Of a DNA stretch of 64,000 nt, positions 17,879 to 26,689 are shown in pieces. Below the pieces are notes generated by a model. The model was not told the DNA's origin. It was given only the letters and a program-made list of their open reading frames with translations, and made no database searches. This stretch comes from Roseospira marina (lineage in GTDB: Bacteria; Pseudomonadota; Alphaproteobacteria; Rhodospirillales; Rhodospirillaceae), in the NCBI RefSeq assembly GCF_014197855.1, contig NZ_JACIGJ010000003.1, positions 310,001-374,000 on the forward strand, written 5' to 3'. The translations under genes and the position numbers were made by a program. The number at the start of each line of letters is the position of its first letter. Within the stretch, counting starts at the first letter, position 1.

Positions 17879-18466
17879 ATGATCCGCGCCGCGTGTCTGG
17901 CGCTGGGCCTGATGGCCCTGACCGCCGCCCCTGCCCTGGCCCATAAGGTCGTCGCCGCCGCCTACCCGGCCGGCGACATGATCGAGGGCGAGGTCGGTTT
18001 CTCCAACGGCGATATGGCCGCCGACGCCGTGGTCGAGGTCTTCGACGAAAACGGCACCAAGATGGGCGAGGCCCGGACCGACGCCGATGGCTTTTTCACG
18101 TACACGCCGACCCAGACTGTGACCCATGTGTTCCGAGCCGACCTGGGCGCCGGTCACGTCGCCCAGTTCACCCTGGACGCCGCCGACATGCCCGCCCCAG
18201 CGTCCGGCGGCGCCGCACCGTCGGCCGACACGTCGGGTGGTGCCACCACCGGCCTGCCCCCGGCCGAACTGACGGCCCTGATCGCCACGGCGGTGCGCGA
18301 CGAAATGCGCCCCTTGCGCCGGGAGATCAGCGCCTACAAGGAAAAGAACGACCTGCAAACCATCCTGGGCGGCATCGGCTATATCGTCGGTCTGTTCGGG
18401 TTGGCGTTCTTCCTCATGGCCCGGCGGCGCGACGCACGCGGCGGCCCGGCGACCCCCGCCGAATGA
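17879..18466 (+). CDS. cbiL: Cobalt importer accessory membrane protein CbiL
   Basis: This 195-residue protein has a signal peptide ending ALA-H (cleavage near residue 21), a carboxypeptidase-regulatory-like domain (about 25-95) and a Pro/Ser/Ala linker. It ends in the CbiL/NikL segment RPLRREISAYKEKNDL followed by one transmembrane helix (LGGIGYIVGLFGLAFFLMA). CbiL and the DUF4198 protein together substitute for CbiN. GAGGAGG is placed just before the ATG. Its stop overlaps the start of cbiQ as ATGA. Confidence 0.9.
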   Translation: MIRAACLALGLMALTAAPALAHKVVAAAYPAGDMIEGEVGFSNGDMAADAVVEVFDENGTKMGEARTDADGFFTYTPTQTVTHVFRADLGAGHVAQFTLDAADMPAPASGGAAPSADTSGGATTGLPPAELTALIATAVRDEMRPLRREISAYKEKNDLQTILGGIGYIVGLFGLAFFLMARRRDARGGPATPAE

Positions 18467-19272
18467 GCCACGTTCTCGGACAGCGGACAGCGACACCGGA
18501 CACCCCGGGGCGCGCGGTCGGCGAAGCCCCGCGTCCGGACCCGATCCAGGCGCTCGACCCACGCACACGGATCCTGGCGGCCGCCGCGTTCGCCGTCGTC
18601 ACCGTCAGCCTGAGCGACCTTGTTCTGTTGACCGTGTCGCTGCTGTTGGCGGTGGTGGCCATGCTGACGGCCCGTCTGGCACCCGGCCCGACGCTGAAGC
18701 GCATGGTCATGATGGATGGCTTCATCTTTGTCCTACTGCTGATGCTGCCCTTTACCGTGCCCGGACCGGTCGCGTTCACGGTTCTCGGCTGGCCGGCCTC
18801 CTGGCCGGGCCTGGAGAAGGCCGCCGCCATCGCGCTGAAGGCCAACGCCATCGTGCTGATGCTGCTGTCGCTGGTGGGGTCGATGGACCCGACCACACTC
18901 GGCCATGCCCTCGCCCGCCTGAAGGCGCCGATGGCGCTGGTCCATCTGCTGCTGTTCACGGTGCGCTACATCGGCGTGATCGACGACGAATACCACCGCA
19001 TGCGCCGCGCCATGAAGGCGCGCGGATTCCGGCCACGCACCAACGGGCATACGCTGCGGAGCGTAGGCTATCTGATCGGGATGCTGCTGGTGCGCGCCCT
19101 GGAGCGGTCCGAGCGGATCCTTCAGGCCATGAAGTGCCGGGGCTTCACCGGCCATCTGCCGTTGCTTGATACGCTCCGCTTCGGCGCGCGCGACGCCGTG
19201 TTCGCCGTTCTCCTGGCCGGGGTTCTGACCGGCCTGCTTGTTCTGGATCTGAGCCATGTCGCCCTGCTTTGA
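18463..19272 (+). CDS. cbiQ: Cobalt ECF importer transmembrane coupling subunit CbiQ
   Basis: This 269-residue EcfT-family protein has four to five membrane segments and the two coupling-helix motifs with an A-R-G signature: RAMKARGFRP (about 183-192) and QAMKCRGFTG (about 219-228). These short helices dock into the ATPase grooves. Translation is coupled to cbiL at the front and overlaps cbiO by 17 bases at the end. Confidence 0.93.
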   Translation: MSHVLGQRTATPDTPGRAVGEAPRPDPIQALDPRTRILAAAAFAVVTVSLSDLVLLTVSLLLAVVAMLTARLAPGPTLKRMVMMDGFIFVLLLMLPFTVPGPVAFTVLGWPASWPGLEKAAAIALKANAIVLMLLSLVGSMDPTTLGHALARLKAPMALVHLLLFTVRYIGVIDDEYHRMRRAMKARGFRPRTNGHTLRSVGYLIGMLLVRALERSERILQAMKCRGFTGHLPLLDTLRFGARDAVFAVLLAGVLTGLLVLDLSHVALL

Positions 19273-19942
19273 GGCCACCGACCTTCATTTCGCCTACCCG
19301 CACCGGCCGCCGGTCCTGGCCGGCGCCTCCATGACGCTGGTCCCTGGTGAGCGGCTGGCCATCACCGGCCCGAACGGGGCGGGCAAAAGCACGCTCATGC
19401 AAATCCTGGTCGGACTGCTGCGGCCGCAGGCCGGGCGGGTCGTGGCGTTCGGCACCGAGCGCCGGGAGGAGGCGGACTTCGCCGAGGTACGCCGCCGGGC
19501 CGGCTACGTCTTTCAGGACCCGGACGATCAACTGTTCTGCCCCACGGTCGCGGAGGACATCGCCTTCGGCCCGCTCAACATCGGTCAGTCGCGCGACGAG
19601 GCGCTGCGCACCGTGACGCGGGTGCTGGATCAAGTGGGGTTGACCGGGTTCGCGGACCGGGTCACGCACAAGCTGTCCGGCGGCGAGAAGCGGCTGGTGT
19701 CGCTGGCGAGCGTGCTGGCGATGGAGCCGGACGTGCTGCTGCTCGACGAGCCCACCAACGCGCTCGACGAGGAAACGACGGACCGGATGGTCACGGTGCT
19801 CAACGCGCTGCCGCAGGCGATGATCGTGATTTCACACGACGCCCATTTCCGGCGCAAGGTGGTCACGCGCACGCTCCGCCTGCGCGACGGCGTGCTGGTC
19901 GATCCACAGCCCACCTGCCGTCACGCGCAATCTGCGGAGTAG
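19256..19942 (+). CDS. cbiO: Cobalt ECF importer ATPase CbiO
   Basis: This 228-residue ATPase has Walker A GPNGAGKS, the Q-loop FQDPDDQLF typical of EcfA-type ATPases, the signature LSGGEKR, Walker B VLLLDEP and the switch histidine in ISHD. It is the last gene of the riboswitch-controlled operon. A single ATPase gene implies a homodimer powering the importer. Confidence 0.95.
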   Translation: MSPCFEATDLHFAYPHRPPVLAGASMTLVPGERLAITGPNGAGKSTLMQILVGLLRPQAGRVVAFGTERREEADFAEVRRRAGYVFQDPDDQLFCPTVAEDIAFGPLNIGQSRDEALRTVTRVLDQVGLTGFADRVTHKLSGGEKRLVSLASVLAMEPDVLLLDEPTNALDEETTDRMVTVLNALPQAMIVISHDAHFRRKVVTRTLRLRDGVLVDPQPTCRHAQSAE

Positions 19943-19971
19943 AGGGGCGGCGCAAGAGCCGGACGGCGCTT

Positions 19972-20436
19972 TCACTCCTCCGCCGGCTTCGGCGTCACGT
20001 CCACCAGCGCCTCGGGCCGGGATGTGCCGTCCGCGAGATGGCTCCGCCCACCCCCGCGCAGGAACGTCAGGCCGATGGCAAGGCCAAGCGGCCCGTCCGG
20101 ATCGCCCACCACGACATGCACCGGGCCGTCGTCGCGCTCCAGCGAATCGCGCACCTGGGCGGCCACCTGCCCCGCGTCCTCCATGACCCGCGCCATCTGC
20201 GAGCCCATGGCGAACGGCGCCAGGACCGGCATCATGGCCATGCTCATCAGGGACGCCGGTCCCGCGCCGAAGCCCGCCCCGAAGGCGGATCGGGCCGCGC
20301 CCGCGTCATCCCCGGCCGCCGCCCGCGGACCGAACGGCCCTGCGGACGCCAGAGCGTCGGACCACGCCGACAAAGCCTTGAACGGGAACAGGAACGGCAC
20401 CGGCGGCACCGGTCCGAAGGGAAAGAACGGGAACAT
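19972..20436 (-). CDS. Unrecognised protein with Phe/Pro-rich N-terminus
   Basis: This 154-residue frame has a good ribosome site (GGGAG) and high-GC third positions like its neighbours. The N-terminus is striking, with Phe and Pro alternating over the first 19 residues (MFPFFPFGPVPPVPFLFPF). An Ala/Gly-rich middle follows, then a more ordered C-terminal part (VHVVVGDPDGPLGLAIGLTFLRGG). No family is recognised. The aromatic-proline start could associate with hydrophobic granules or membranes, but that is a guess. It is convergent with cbiO across a 29-base gap. Confidence 0.6.
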   Translation of the reverse strand: MFPFFPFGPVPPVPFLFPFKALSAWSDALASAGPFGPRAAAGDDAGAARSAFGAGFGAGPASLMSMAMMPVLAPFAMGSQMARVMEDAGQVAAQVRDSLERDDGPVHVVVGDPDGPLGLAIGLTFLRGGGRSHLADGTSRPEALVDVTPKPAEE

Positions 20437-20679
20437 GGCGGTCGATCTCCCGTGACCCCGGCGCGATCGCGGACCGTGCGACGACCCAGGTCGTTGGTCC
20501 GAAAGAAGGCCCTTCGAAAGGAGCGGGCCTTCGGCTCACCCTGCCCCCCTCCCGGCCACATTTCAAGGCCGGATTGATCGGCCCACCTTTTGCTCGGGAC
20601 CCGGACCAAAGCACCATGGACGCGACAACCCTAAGGACCAATGCAACACGCGCGTCACGGGTTTTCAGTGTCGCGGGGG

Positions 20680-20862
20680 GTGACCTCAGCCGGACAATGT
20701 CGCTATGATACCCGTCATCGCTGTCGTCGAGCCCGCGAGGGCTGTCCTCCGGCGAGGGTTTTTATGACCCGTGTCCGGATTGGGTGACACGCCCGGTCCG
20801 TGCCGTCGGATGATCCGTTCCCCATTGGCGGAACGCGCGCCTCACAACCGGAAAGGGGAGAG
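20680..20862 (+). promoter_or_regulatory. Candidate promoter and structured leader of pgmB-ots cluster
   Basis: In the 426-base gap before pgmB, a -10-like TATGAT (20704-20709) lies 18 bases after GTGACC (20680-20685). The predicted leader can form three hairpins: AGCCC-GCGA-GGGCT at 20730-20743, CCTC-CGGC-GAGG at 20746-20757 followed by GTTTTTA, and CGTGTC/GACACG at 20770-20791. The second hairpin with its T-tract resembles an intrinsic terminator or attenuator. The rest of the gap (20437-20679) shows nothing recognisable. Confidence 0.4.
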
Positions 20863-21621
20863 ATGCCGCACCCGACACCGTGGCCCTGGGCGGGCAAAGG
20901 CCTCAAGGCTATCATCTGCGATCTCGACGGGGTCGTGACCGACACGGCGGCGGTGCATGCCACCGCCTGGAAGAACCTGTTCGACGCCGTGCTGCGCGCG
21001 CACTCCGAACGGGAGGGGGTGCCGTTCGTCCCCTTCTCCACCGAAGACTACCTGCTCTATGTGGATGGCCGGCCCCGCTATGACGGGGTCCGCACGTTTC
21101 TTGCCTCGCGCGGCATCGCCCCGCCCGAGGGGTCGCCGGAGGACTCTCCGGAGTTGGACACGATCTGTGGACTCGGCAATCGCAAGAACGCCGAATTCAA
21201 CAGCGTCATCCAACGCGATGGTGTCACCGTGTTCGACCGAGCCGTCGCCCTCATCCGGCAACTGCGGTCGGAGGGCCTGCGCACCGCCGTGGTGTCCTCG
21301 TCGAAGAACTGCGGCCCAGTGCTTGCCAGCACCGGGCTGCTCGACCTGTTCGACGCCCAGGTGGACGGTGTGTACGCGGCCGCCAAGGGACTGCCCGGCA
21401 AGCCCGCGCCGGACACCTTCATCGAGGGAGCCCGCCTCGCCGGGGTCACCCCTGCCGAGAGCATCATGGTCGAGGACGCGCTGTCCGGGGTCCAGGCCGG
21501 GCGCGATGGCGGTTTCGGACTGGTGATCGGGATCGACCGGGGCGCGGGTGACGCCGCCCTGCGCGAGAACGGCGCCGACATTGTCGTCAAGGATTTGGGA
21601 GATTTTTTCGGTGACCACTGA
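20863..21621 (+). CDS. pgmB: Beta-phosphoglucomutase family HAD hydrolase
   Basis: This 252-residue HAD-superfamily enzyme has the nucleophile motif DLDGVVTDT (D20 and D22), the cap-domain motif GLGNRKNAEFN of beta-phosphoglucomutases, a serine motif VVSSSKN, and GKPAPDTF with VEDALSGVQAG at the end. It interconverts beta-glucose-1-phosphate and glucose-6-phosphate. The ATG at 20863 follows AAAGGGGAG. Its position before a GH65 phosphorylase indicates that it processes beta-glucose-1-phosphate released by that enzyme. The otsB start overlaps its end. Confidence 0.88.
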   Translation: MPHPTPWPWAGKGLKAIICDLDGVVTDTAAVHATAWKNLFDAVLRAHSEREGVPFVPFSTEDYLLYVDGRPRYDGVRTFLASRGIAPPEGSPEDSPELDTICGLGNRKNAEFNSVIQRDGVTVFDRAVALIRQLRSEGLRTAVVSSSKNCGPVLASTGLLDLFDAQVDGVYAAAKGLPGKPAPDTFIEGARLAGVTPAESIMVEDALSGVQAGRDGGFGLVIGIDRGAGDAALRENGADIVVKDLGDFFGDH

Positions 21622-22435
21622 ACCCCGCCTGCGCCCGGTGCGCGACCTGCCGCACGCCCTGGAGGCCTTTGACGCCCTGGACGCGGCCCTGAACGGGCGC
21701 GAACCCGCGATTTTCCTGGATTACGACGGCACCCTGACCCCCATCGTAAGCCGCCCGGAGGACGCCATCCTGTCCGACGAGGGCCGCGCTGTCGTCGACA
21801 CCCTGGCCCGCAAGCGCCCGGTGGCCGTGGTCAGCGGCCGCGACCGGCCCGACGTCGAAAAGCTGGTCGGCATCGACTCCCTGACCTTCGCCGGCAGCCA
21901 CGGCTTCGACATCCGCACGCCTGCGGCCGGCGTGCTCACGCTGGAGGGCATCGGCGACTACACCGCGTTGATGGATGAGGTCGAAAGCCGCCTGAAAGCC
22001 GGCCTGAGCGAAATCCCCGGCGCCCTGGTGGAGCGCAAGAAGTTCTCCGTCGCCGCGCACTACCGTCTGGTTCCGGACCTTGACTACCCGCTGTTCCGCA
22101 GCGTCCTGGACCGGGTTCTGGGCGCCGTGCACGGGCTGAAGGAAAAGCCCGGCAAAAAGGTGTTCGAAATCCAGCCCGCGATCGATTGGGACAAGGGCAA
22201 GGCGGTGCAACACCTGCTTGGCACGCTCAGCTTGGACGACCCCGAACACGCCCCCATGTTCTTCGGCGACGATGTCACCGACGAGGATGCGTTCAAGGCG
22301 CTGCAAGGCATGAACGGTATCGGCGTCCTCGCCGCGCCGGCCAGCGACAGCGATCAGGGCCGGGTGTCGGCGGCCGACTTCCGGGTGGATGACCCGGACC
22401 AGGTTCTCGACCTTCTGCGGCGGCTCACACCCTAA
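21611..22435 (+). CDS. otsB: Trehalose-6-phosphate phosphatase OtsB
   Basis: This 274-residue HAD phosphatase dephosphorylates trehalose-6-phosphate. Motif I FLDYDGTLTPI, the VVSGRDR loop, the lysine in KKVFEIQP and motif IV FFGDDVTDEDAF match the family. A GTG at 21611 is proposed because GGGAG lies about ten bases upstream and the protein then begins at the family-typical position. This start lies within the last codons of pgmB, so the pair is translationally coupled. The partner synthase OtsA is encoded downstream, after the GH65 gene. Confidence 0.92.
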   Translation: MTTEPRLRPVRDLPHALEAFDALDAALNGREPAIFLDYDGTLTPIVSRPEDAILSDEGRAVVDTLARKRPVAVVSGRDRPDVEKLVGIDSLTFAGSHGFDIRTPAAGVLTLEGIGDYTALMDEVESRLKAGLSEIPGALVERKKFSVAAHYRLVPDLDYPLFRSVLDRVLGAVHGLKEKPGKKVFEIQPAIDWDKGKAVQHLLGTLSLDDPEHAPMFFGDDVTDEDAFKALQGMNGIGVLAAPASDSDQGRVSAADFRVDDPDQVLDLLRRLTP

Positions 22436-22514
22436 CGGCCGCCCGTTCCCTCCGCGTATCCGTGTTTGTCTCCTGTCCACGGTCCCACCGCCTCAGCCAC
22501 GAAAGGACCGCGCT

Positions 22515-24980
22515 ATGTCCACATGGTCGCTGGTCTACGATCAGTTCGATCCTAAGAACCAGGGCCTCCGCGAGGCTCTGTCCGCCACCGGTAACGGCTA
22601 CTTCGTCACGCGCGGCGCCTTCAGTTGGGTCATGGCCGATGAGACCCACTACCCGGCCACCTATCTGGCCGGCGGCTACAACCGCGCCCAGACGGAGATC
22701 GCCGGCCGGGTCATCGAGAACGAAGACCTCGTCAACCTGCCCAACTGGTCGGCCATCACCTTCCGCATCGACGACGGCGACTGGTTCAACATCCAGGCCG
22801 TCACCATCCTGTCGTTCCGCCAGGAACTGAAGATGCGCGAGGGCGTTCTGGAGGTCGAGGTCCGGTTCCGCGACAAGCAGAACCGCGAAAGCACGCTGAA
22901 GACCCAGCGCCTCGTCAGCATGGCCGACATGCACATGGCCGGCATTCAGATGATGCTGACGGCGCACAACTGGTCCGGCACCGTGGAGGTGCAGTCCGGC
23001 CTGGATGGCCGTGTCATCAACGCCGGCGTGAAGCGCTACCGCGACCTCAACAGCTCGCACCTGACCCCGCTGGCCGCCGATACGTTCCAGAACCCGGACA
23101 CTGGCGAGCAGATGGCCCAAATCGTGGTCGAGACCAAACAGTCGCGCCTGCGTGTCGCCCAGGCGGCACGGACCCGCGTGGTCTCCAACCCGCACGCCTT
23201 TGAATCCAAAACCCGGGCCGACAACGAGGAAGGCTATGTGCGCCAACTCGTCACCGCGCAGGTCGAGCATGGGGCGACCCTCGTGGTCGAGAAGCTGGCC
23301 AGCCTGTACACGTCGCGGGATTCCGCGATCGCCGAACCCGGCATCGCGGCCCGCGAGGCCGTGACTCACGCCCCCGCGTTCTCCCGGCTGGCCCAGGATC
23401 ACGCCCGGGTCTGGCGCACTCTGTGGGACCGCTGCGATATCGAGCTGGACGACGGCCGCAACACCCAGATGATCCTGCGGCTGCACATCTTCCATCTGCT
23501 CCAGACGCTGTCGCCCAACACCATCGACCTCGACGTCGGTGTGCCGGCGCGCGGCTGGCACGGCGAGGCCTATCGCGGACACGTGTTCTGGGACGAGCTG
23601 TTCATCCTGCCGTTCCTGAACTTCCGCCTGCCGGCCATTGCGCGCTCGTGCCTGCGCTATCGCCACCTGCGCCTGCCCGAGGCGCGCCGCGCCGCCGTGG
23701 AGGACGGCCACAAGGGGGCGATGTTCCCCTGGCAGTCGGGCAGCGACGGCCGCGAGGAAAGCCAGAAGGTCCACCTGAACCCCCGCTCCGGCCGCTGGGT
23801 TCCGGACAACAGTTGCATCCAACGCCACGTCAGTCTGGCGATCGCCTACAACGTCTGGCGCCACTTCGAGATCAGCGGGGCCGACCACTTCCTGGAGCTG
23901 CGCGGCGCCGAGCTGATCCTGGAGATCACGCGCTTCTTCGCCTCGCTCGCCCACCTCAACACGCACACCGGCCGCTATGAGATCCATCACGTCATGGGGC
24001 CGGACGAGTACCACGAGGCCTATCCGGACAGCGACGACGCCGGCCTGAACAACAACGCCTACACCAACATCATGGTAGCGTGGCTGTGCAGTGTGGCGCT
24101 CAAGGCCCTGGCCAGCCTGGACGCGACGCACCGCGACGAGCTGCTGGACAAGCTGATGCTCGACGAGCGCGAGTTGACGCTGTGGGACGAGATGAGTCGG
24201 AAGATGACCGTCTGCTTCCACGAAGAGGGCATCATCAGCCAGTTCGAGGGCTACGAGAACCTCCAGGAGTTCGACTGGGAGGGTTATCGCCAGAAGTACG
24301 GCGACATCCAGCGCCTCGACCGCATTCTGGAGGCCGAGGGCGACAGCGCCGACCGCTACAAGCTGTCGAAGCAGGCCGATGTCCTGATGCTGTTCTACCT
24401 GTTCTCGCGCGAGGAACTCTCGGCCCAGTTCGAGCGTTTGGGCTACAATCCCCTGACGCAGGAGCAATGGCAGCGCAACATCGATTACTATCTGGCCCGC
24501 ACGTCGCACGGCTCGACGCTGTCGTACATGGTCCATGCCGCCGTCATGGCCCGCAGTCACCCGGAAAAGGCCTGGCAGCTGTTCACCCAGGCGCTGCACA
24601 GTGACATCGACGACATCCAGGGCGGCACCACGCCGGAAGGCATCCATCTGGGCGCCATGGCCGGCACGGTCGATCTGGTGCAACGCTGCTTCACCGGCCT
24701 GGACGTGCGCGACCACGCGCTGCACTTCGATCCGGTGTTCACCGACCGCATGGGCACCGTGAAGCTGAAGCTGCGCCACCGGGGCCGCTGGCTTCAGGTG
24801 GTGGTCGGCACGGACGAAATGACGGTGACGGCGCAACACGGCTGGGCCGATCCCCTCACCATCTGCGTGCGGGGCGAGGAGCGGGAGCTGAACCCCGGCG
24901 AAACCATGGTGTTCGACCTGAACCACCGGGACAAGGCGCCCAAGAAAGCGGGCAAGGCGGCCCCGGCCGCCGCCAAGTGA
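22515..24980 (+). CDS. GH65 disaccharide phosphorylase (trehalose/maltose phosphorylase family)
   Basis: This 821-residue protein is a full-length GH65 member. It has an N-terminal beta-sandwich, the (alpha/alpha)6 barrel with the GHVFWDELFILPFL motif, and the catalytic acid Glu498 in MGPDEYHE. A C-terminal beta domain includes LRHRGRWLQV. The phosphate-binding HGSTLS motif is present, favouring phosphorolysis over hydrolysis. Products would be beta-glucose-1-phosphate plus glucose (from trehalose or maltose) or glucose-6-phosphate (from a phosphorylated disaccharide). The neighbouring beta-phosphoglucomutase, OtsA and OtsB point to trehalose or trehalose-6-phosphate as substrate. AAAGGA precedes the ATG. 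A Lys/Ala-rich tail ends the protein. Confidence 0.9.
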   Translation: MSTWSLVYDQFDPKNQGLREALSATGNGYFVTRGAFSWVMADETHYPATYLAGGYNRAQTEIAGRVIENEDLVNLPNWSAITFRIDDGDWFNIQAVTILSFRQELKMREGVLEVEVRFRDKQNRESTLKTQRLVSMADMHMAGIQMMLTAHNWSGTVEVQSGLDGRVINAGVKRYRDLNSSHLTPLAADTFQNPDTGEQMAQIVVETKQSRLRVAQAARTRVVSNPHAFESKTRADNEEGYVRQLVTAQVEHGATLVVEKLASLYTSRDSAIAEPGIAAREAVTHAPAFSRLAQDHARVWRTLWDRCDIELDDGRNTQMILRLHIFHLLQTLSPNTIDLDVGVPARGWHGEAYRGHVFWDELFILPFLNFRLPAIARSCLRYRHLRLPEARRAAVEDGHKGAMFPWQSGSDGREESQKVHLNPRSGRWVPDNSCIQRHVSLAIAYNVWRHFEISGADHFLELRGAELILEITRFFASLAHLNTHTGRYEIHHVMGPDEYHEAYPDSDDAGLNNNAYTNIMVAWLCSVALKALASLDATHRDELLDKLMLDERELTLWDEMSRKMTVCFHEEGIISQFEGYENLQEFDWEGYRQKYGDIQRLDRILEAEGDSADRYKLSKQADVLMLFYLFSREELSAQFERLGYNPLTQEQWQRNIDYYLARTSHGSTLSYMVHAAVMARSHPEKAWQLFTQALHSDIDDIQGGTTPEGIHLGAMAGTVDLVQRCFTGLDVRDHALHFDPVFTDRMGTVKLKLRHRGRWLQVVVGTDEMTVTAQHGWADPLTICVRGEERELNPGETMVFDLNHRDKAPKKAGKAAPAAAK

Positions 24981-25100
24981 AGACACGTTAACTGAGGACA
25001 CGTCAAATGAGGGCCCGTAAGGCCACGTGAGGCAATGCCCGGCGCGCGGTGGCGCGCCGCGGCGGTCAACTCGCGACGGGTGGCGTTACGGCCCCGGATC

Positions 25101-25114
25101 GCCTAAAATTAGGC
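25101..25114. promoter_or_regulatory. AT-rich palindrome upstream of otsA, candidate operator
   Basis: GCCTAA-AA-TTAGGC is a perfect palindrome in a very GC-rich 244-base gap (24981-25224). Its centre contains TAAAAT (25104-25109), a good -10-like hexamer, without a convincing -35. The arrangement suits a repressor site overlapping a promoter for otsA-glk. Confidence 0.45.
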
Positions 25115-25224
25115 AAAACCGACGGCGGTGCTCGGACAGAGTCGGGGCGCCGCTTGTCCTGATGGAGCGGTCCCGGTGGATGGTCCGGCATGAGCCGGCG
25201 CGGGGACCGAAGGGAGGAGCAAAT

Positions 25225-26667
25225 ATGTCGCGTCTTGTGGTCGTGTCCAACCGAGTGGCCGTGCCGGACGCTCAGTCCGCGACGGCCGGCGGCCTGGCGG
25301 TGGCCCTGCGCGATGCGCTGCAAAGTTGCGGCGGCGTCTGGTTCGGCTGGAGCGGCAAGACCGCCGCCCAGACCGCCGAAACCCCCTCGATCACCGAAAT
25401 CGGGCCGGTCACCTATGCGACCCTCGACCTGGGTCGCAAGGACTACAACGAATACTACAACGGCTTCGCGAACCGGACCCTGTGGCCGCTGTTCCACTAC
25501 CGCCTTGATCTGGCGGAGTTCAGCCACGAGAACTACGCTGGCTATCTGCGGGTCAACACACTGTTCGCCGAGAAGGTCCGGCCCCTGATCGGGGATGACG
25601 ATCACATTTGGGTGCACGACTACCACATGATCCCGCTGGGCCGCGAACTGCGGGCGTTGGGGATCGAGCACCCGATGGGCTTCTACTTGCACACGCCGTT
25701 CCCGGCCATGGAGGTGCTGCTGGCCCTGCCCAGCCACGCCCTGCTGGTGGAAAGCCTGTGCGCCTATGACGTGGTCGGCTTCCAGACCGAGAACGACCTG
25801 CGCGCCTTTCGCGACTACATCGTGCACGAGGCCAACGGCGAGGAGCTGGACGCCACCACCATGCGCGCCTACGGCCGGCTGGTGCACACCGAGGTCTTCC
25901 CCATTGGCATCGAGCGCGGGCAGATGGAGGCGGCGGCCGAACGCGCGGTGGAACAGGGCGCGGCCCGCCGGCTGGAACGCACCCTGCACAACCGCAGCCT
26001 GATGATCGGCGTGGACCGCCTCGACTACTCCAAGGGCATTCCTGACCGCTTCAAATCGTTCGAGCGCTTCCTGGAGCTGTATCCGGCCCATCGCGGGCAG
26101 GTCTCCATGATGCAGATCGCGCCCCTGTCGCGTTCCGAGGTGCCGGAGTACAAGAACATCCGCGACACGCTGGAGGGGCAGGCCGGCTACATCAACGGTC
26201 GCTACGGCGATTTCGACTGGATGCCGCTGCACTACCTCACCAAGAACTTCCAGCGTGAGACCCTGGCCGGGTTCTTCCGCCTGTCGCGTGTCGGCGTCGT
26301 CACCCCGCTGCGCGACGGCATGAACCTCGTCGCCAAGGAGTACGTGGCGAGCCAGGACCCGCAGTATCCGGGCGTGCTGGTGCTGTCCCGCTTCGCCGGC
26401 GCGGCGCGGGAGCTGGACACCGCCCTGCTGGTGAACCCCTATGACCACGACGCGGTCGCAGCGGCGCTCAACCAGGGCCTCGTCATGTCGCTGGAGGAAC
26501 GCCGCGAACGCTGGCAGAGCATGATGGCCAAGGTGCGCGAGAACTCGCTGGAGCATTGGCGGGAGCGATTCCTGAAGGTGCTGCGCGCCGTGCCGACCCC
26601 GATGGCCTTGCAGTCCAGCCGCGACACCGGAGCGGCCTCGAAGGCCACGTCGGTCGCCGGTGCCTGA
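25225..26667 (+). CDS. otsA: Trehalose-6-phosphate synthase OtsA
   Basis: This 480-residue GT20 enzyme joins UDP-glucose and glucose-6-phosphate to make trehalose-6-phosphate. Visible motifs are VVVSNRV at the N-terminus, TAGGLAVAL, WVHDYHMIPLG, GVDRLDYSKGIPDR and CTPLRDGMNLVAKEY-like VTPLRDGMNLVAKEY near the end. GGGAGGAG precedes the ATG. Length is close to E. coli OtsA (474). It probably has its own promoter and is followed by glucokinase, which supplies glucose-6-phosphate. Confidence 0.95.
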   Translation: MSRLVVVSNRVAVPDAQSATAGGLAVALRDALQSCGGVWFGWSGKTAAQTAETPSITEIGPVTYATLDLGRKDYNEYYNGFANRTLWPLFHYRLDLAEFSHENYAGYLRVNTLFAEKVRPLIGDDDHIWVHDYHMIPLGRELRALGIEHPMGFYLHTPFPAMEVLLALPSHALLVESLCAYDVVGFQTENDLRAFRDYIVHEANGEELDATTMRAYGRLVHTEVFPIGIERGQMEAAAERAVEQGAARRLERTLHNRSLMIGVDRLDYSKGIPDRFKSFERFLELYPAHRGQVSMMQIAPLSRSEVPEYKNIRDTLEGQAGYINGRYGDFDWMPLHYLTKNFQRETLAGFFRLSRVGVVTPLRDGMNLVAKEYVASQDPQYPGVLVLSRFAGAARELDTALLVNPYDHDAVAAALNQGLVMSLEERRERWQSMMAKVRENSLEHWRERFLKVLRAVPTPMALQSSRDTGAASKATSVAGA

Positions 26668-26689
26668 GCCGTCCCGGACCGGCACCGCA

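Noticed and set aside
16399-19942. Assignment of the ECF importer to nickel
   Set aside because: The K-M-L-Q-O layout also occurs in nickel systems, but the cobalamin riboswitch directly upstream favours cobalt.
20680-20862. Search for a general-stress EcfG-type promoter (GGAAC...GTT) before the trehalose genes
   Set aside because: A GGAAC occurs near 20830 but has no properly spaced GTT partner. The same is true of the GGAAC near 10566.
22425-25001. A minus-strand open frame opposite the GH65 gene
   Set aside because: No recognisable domains, and its composition mirrors the GH65 codons.
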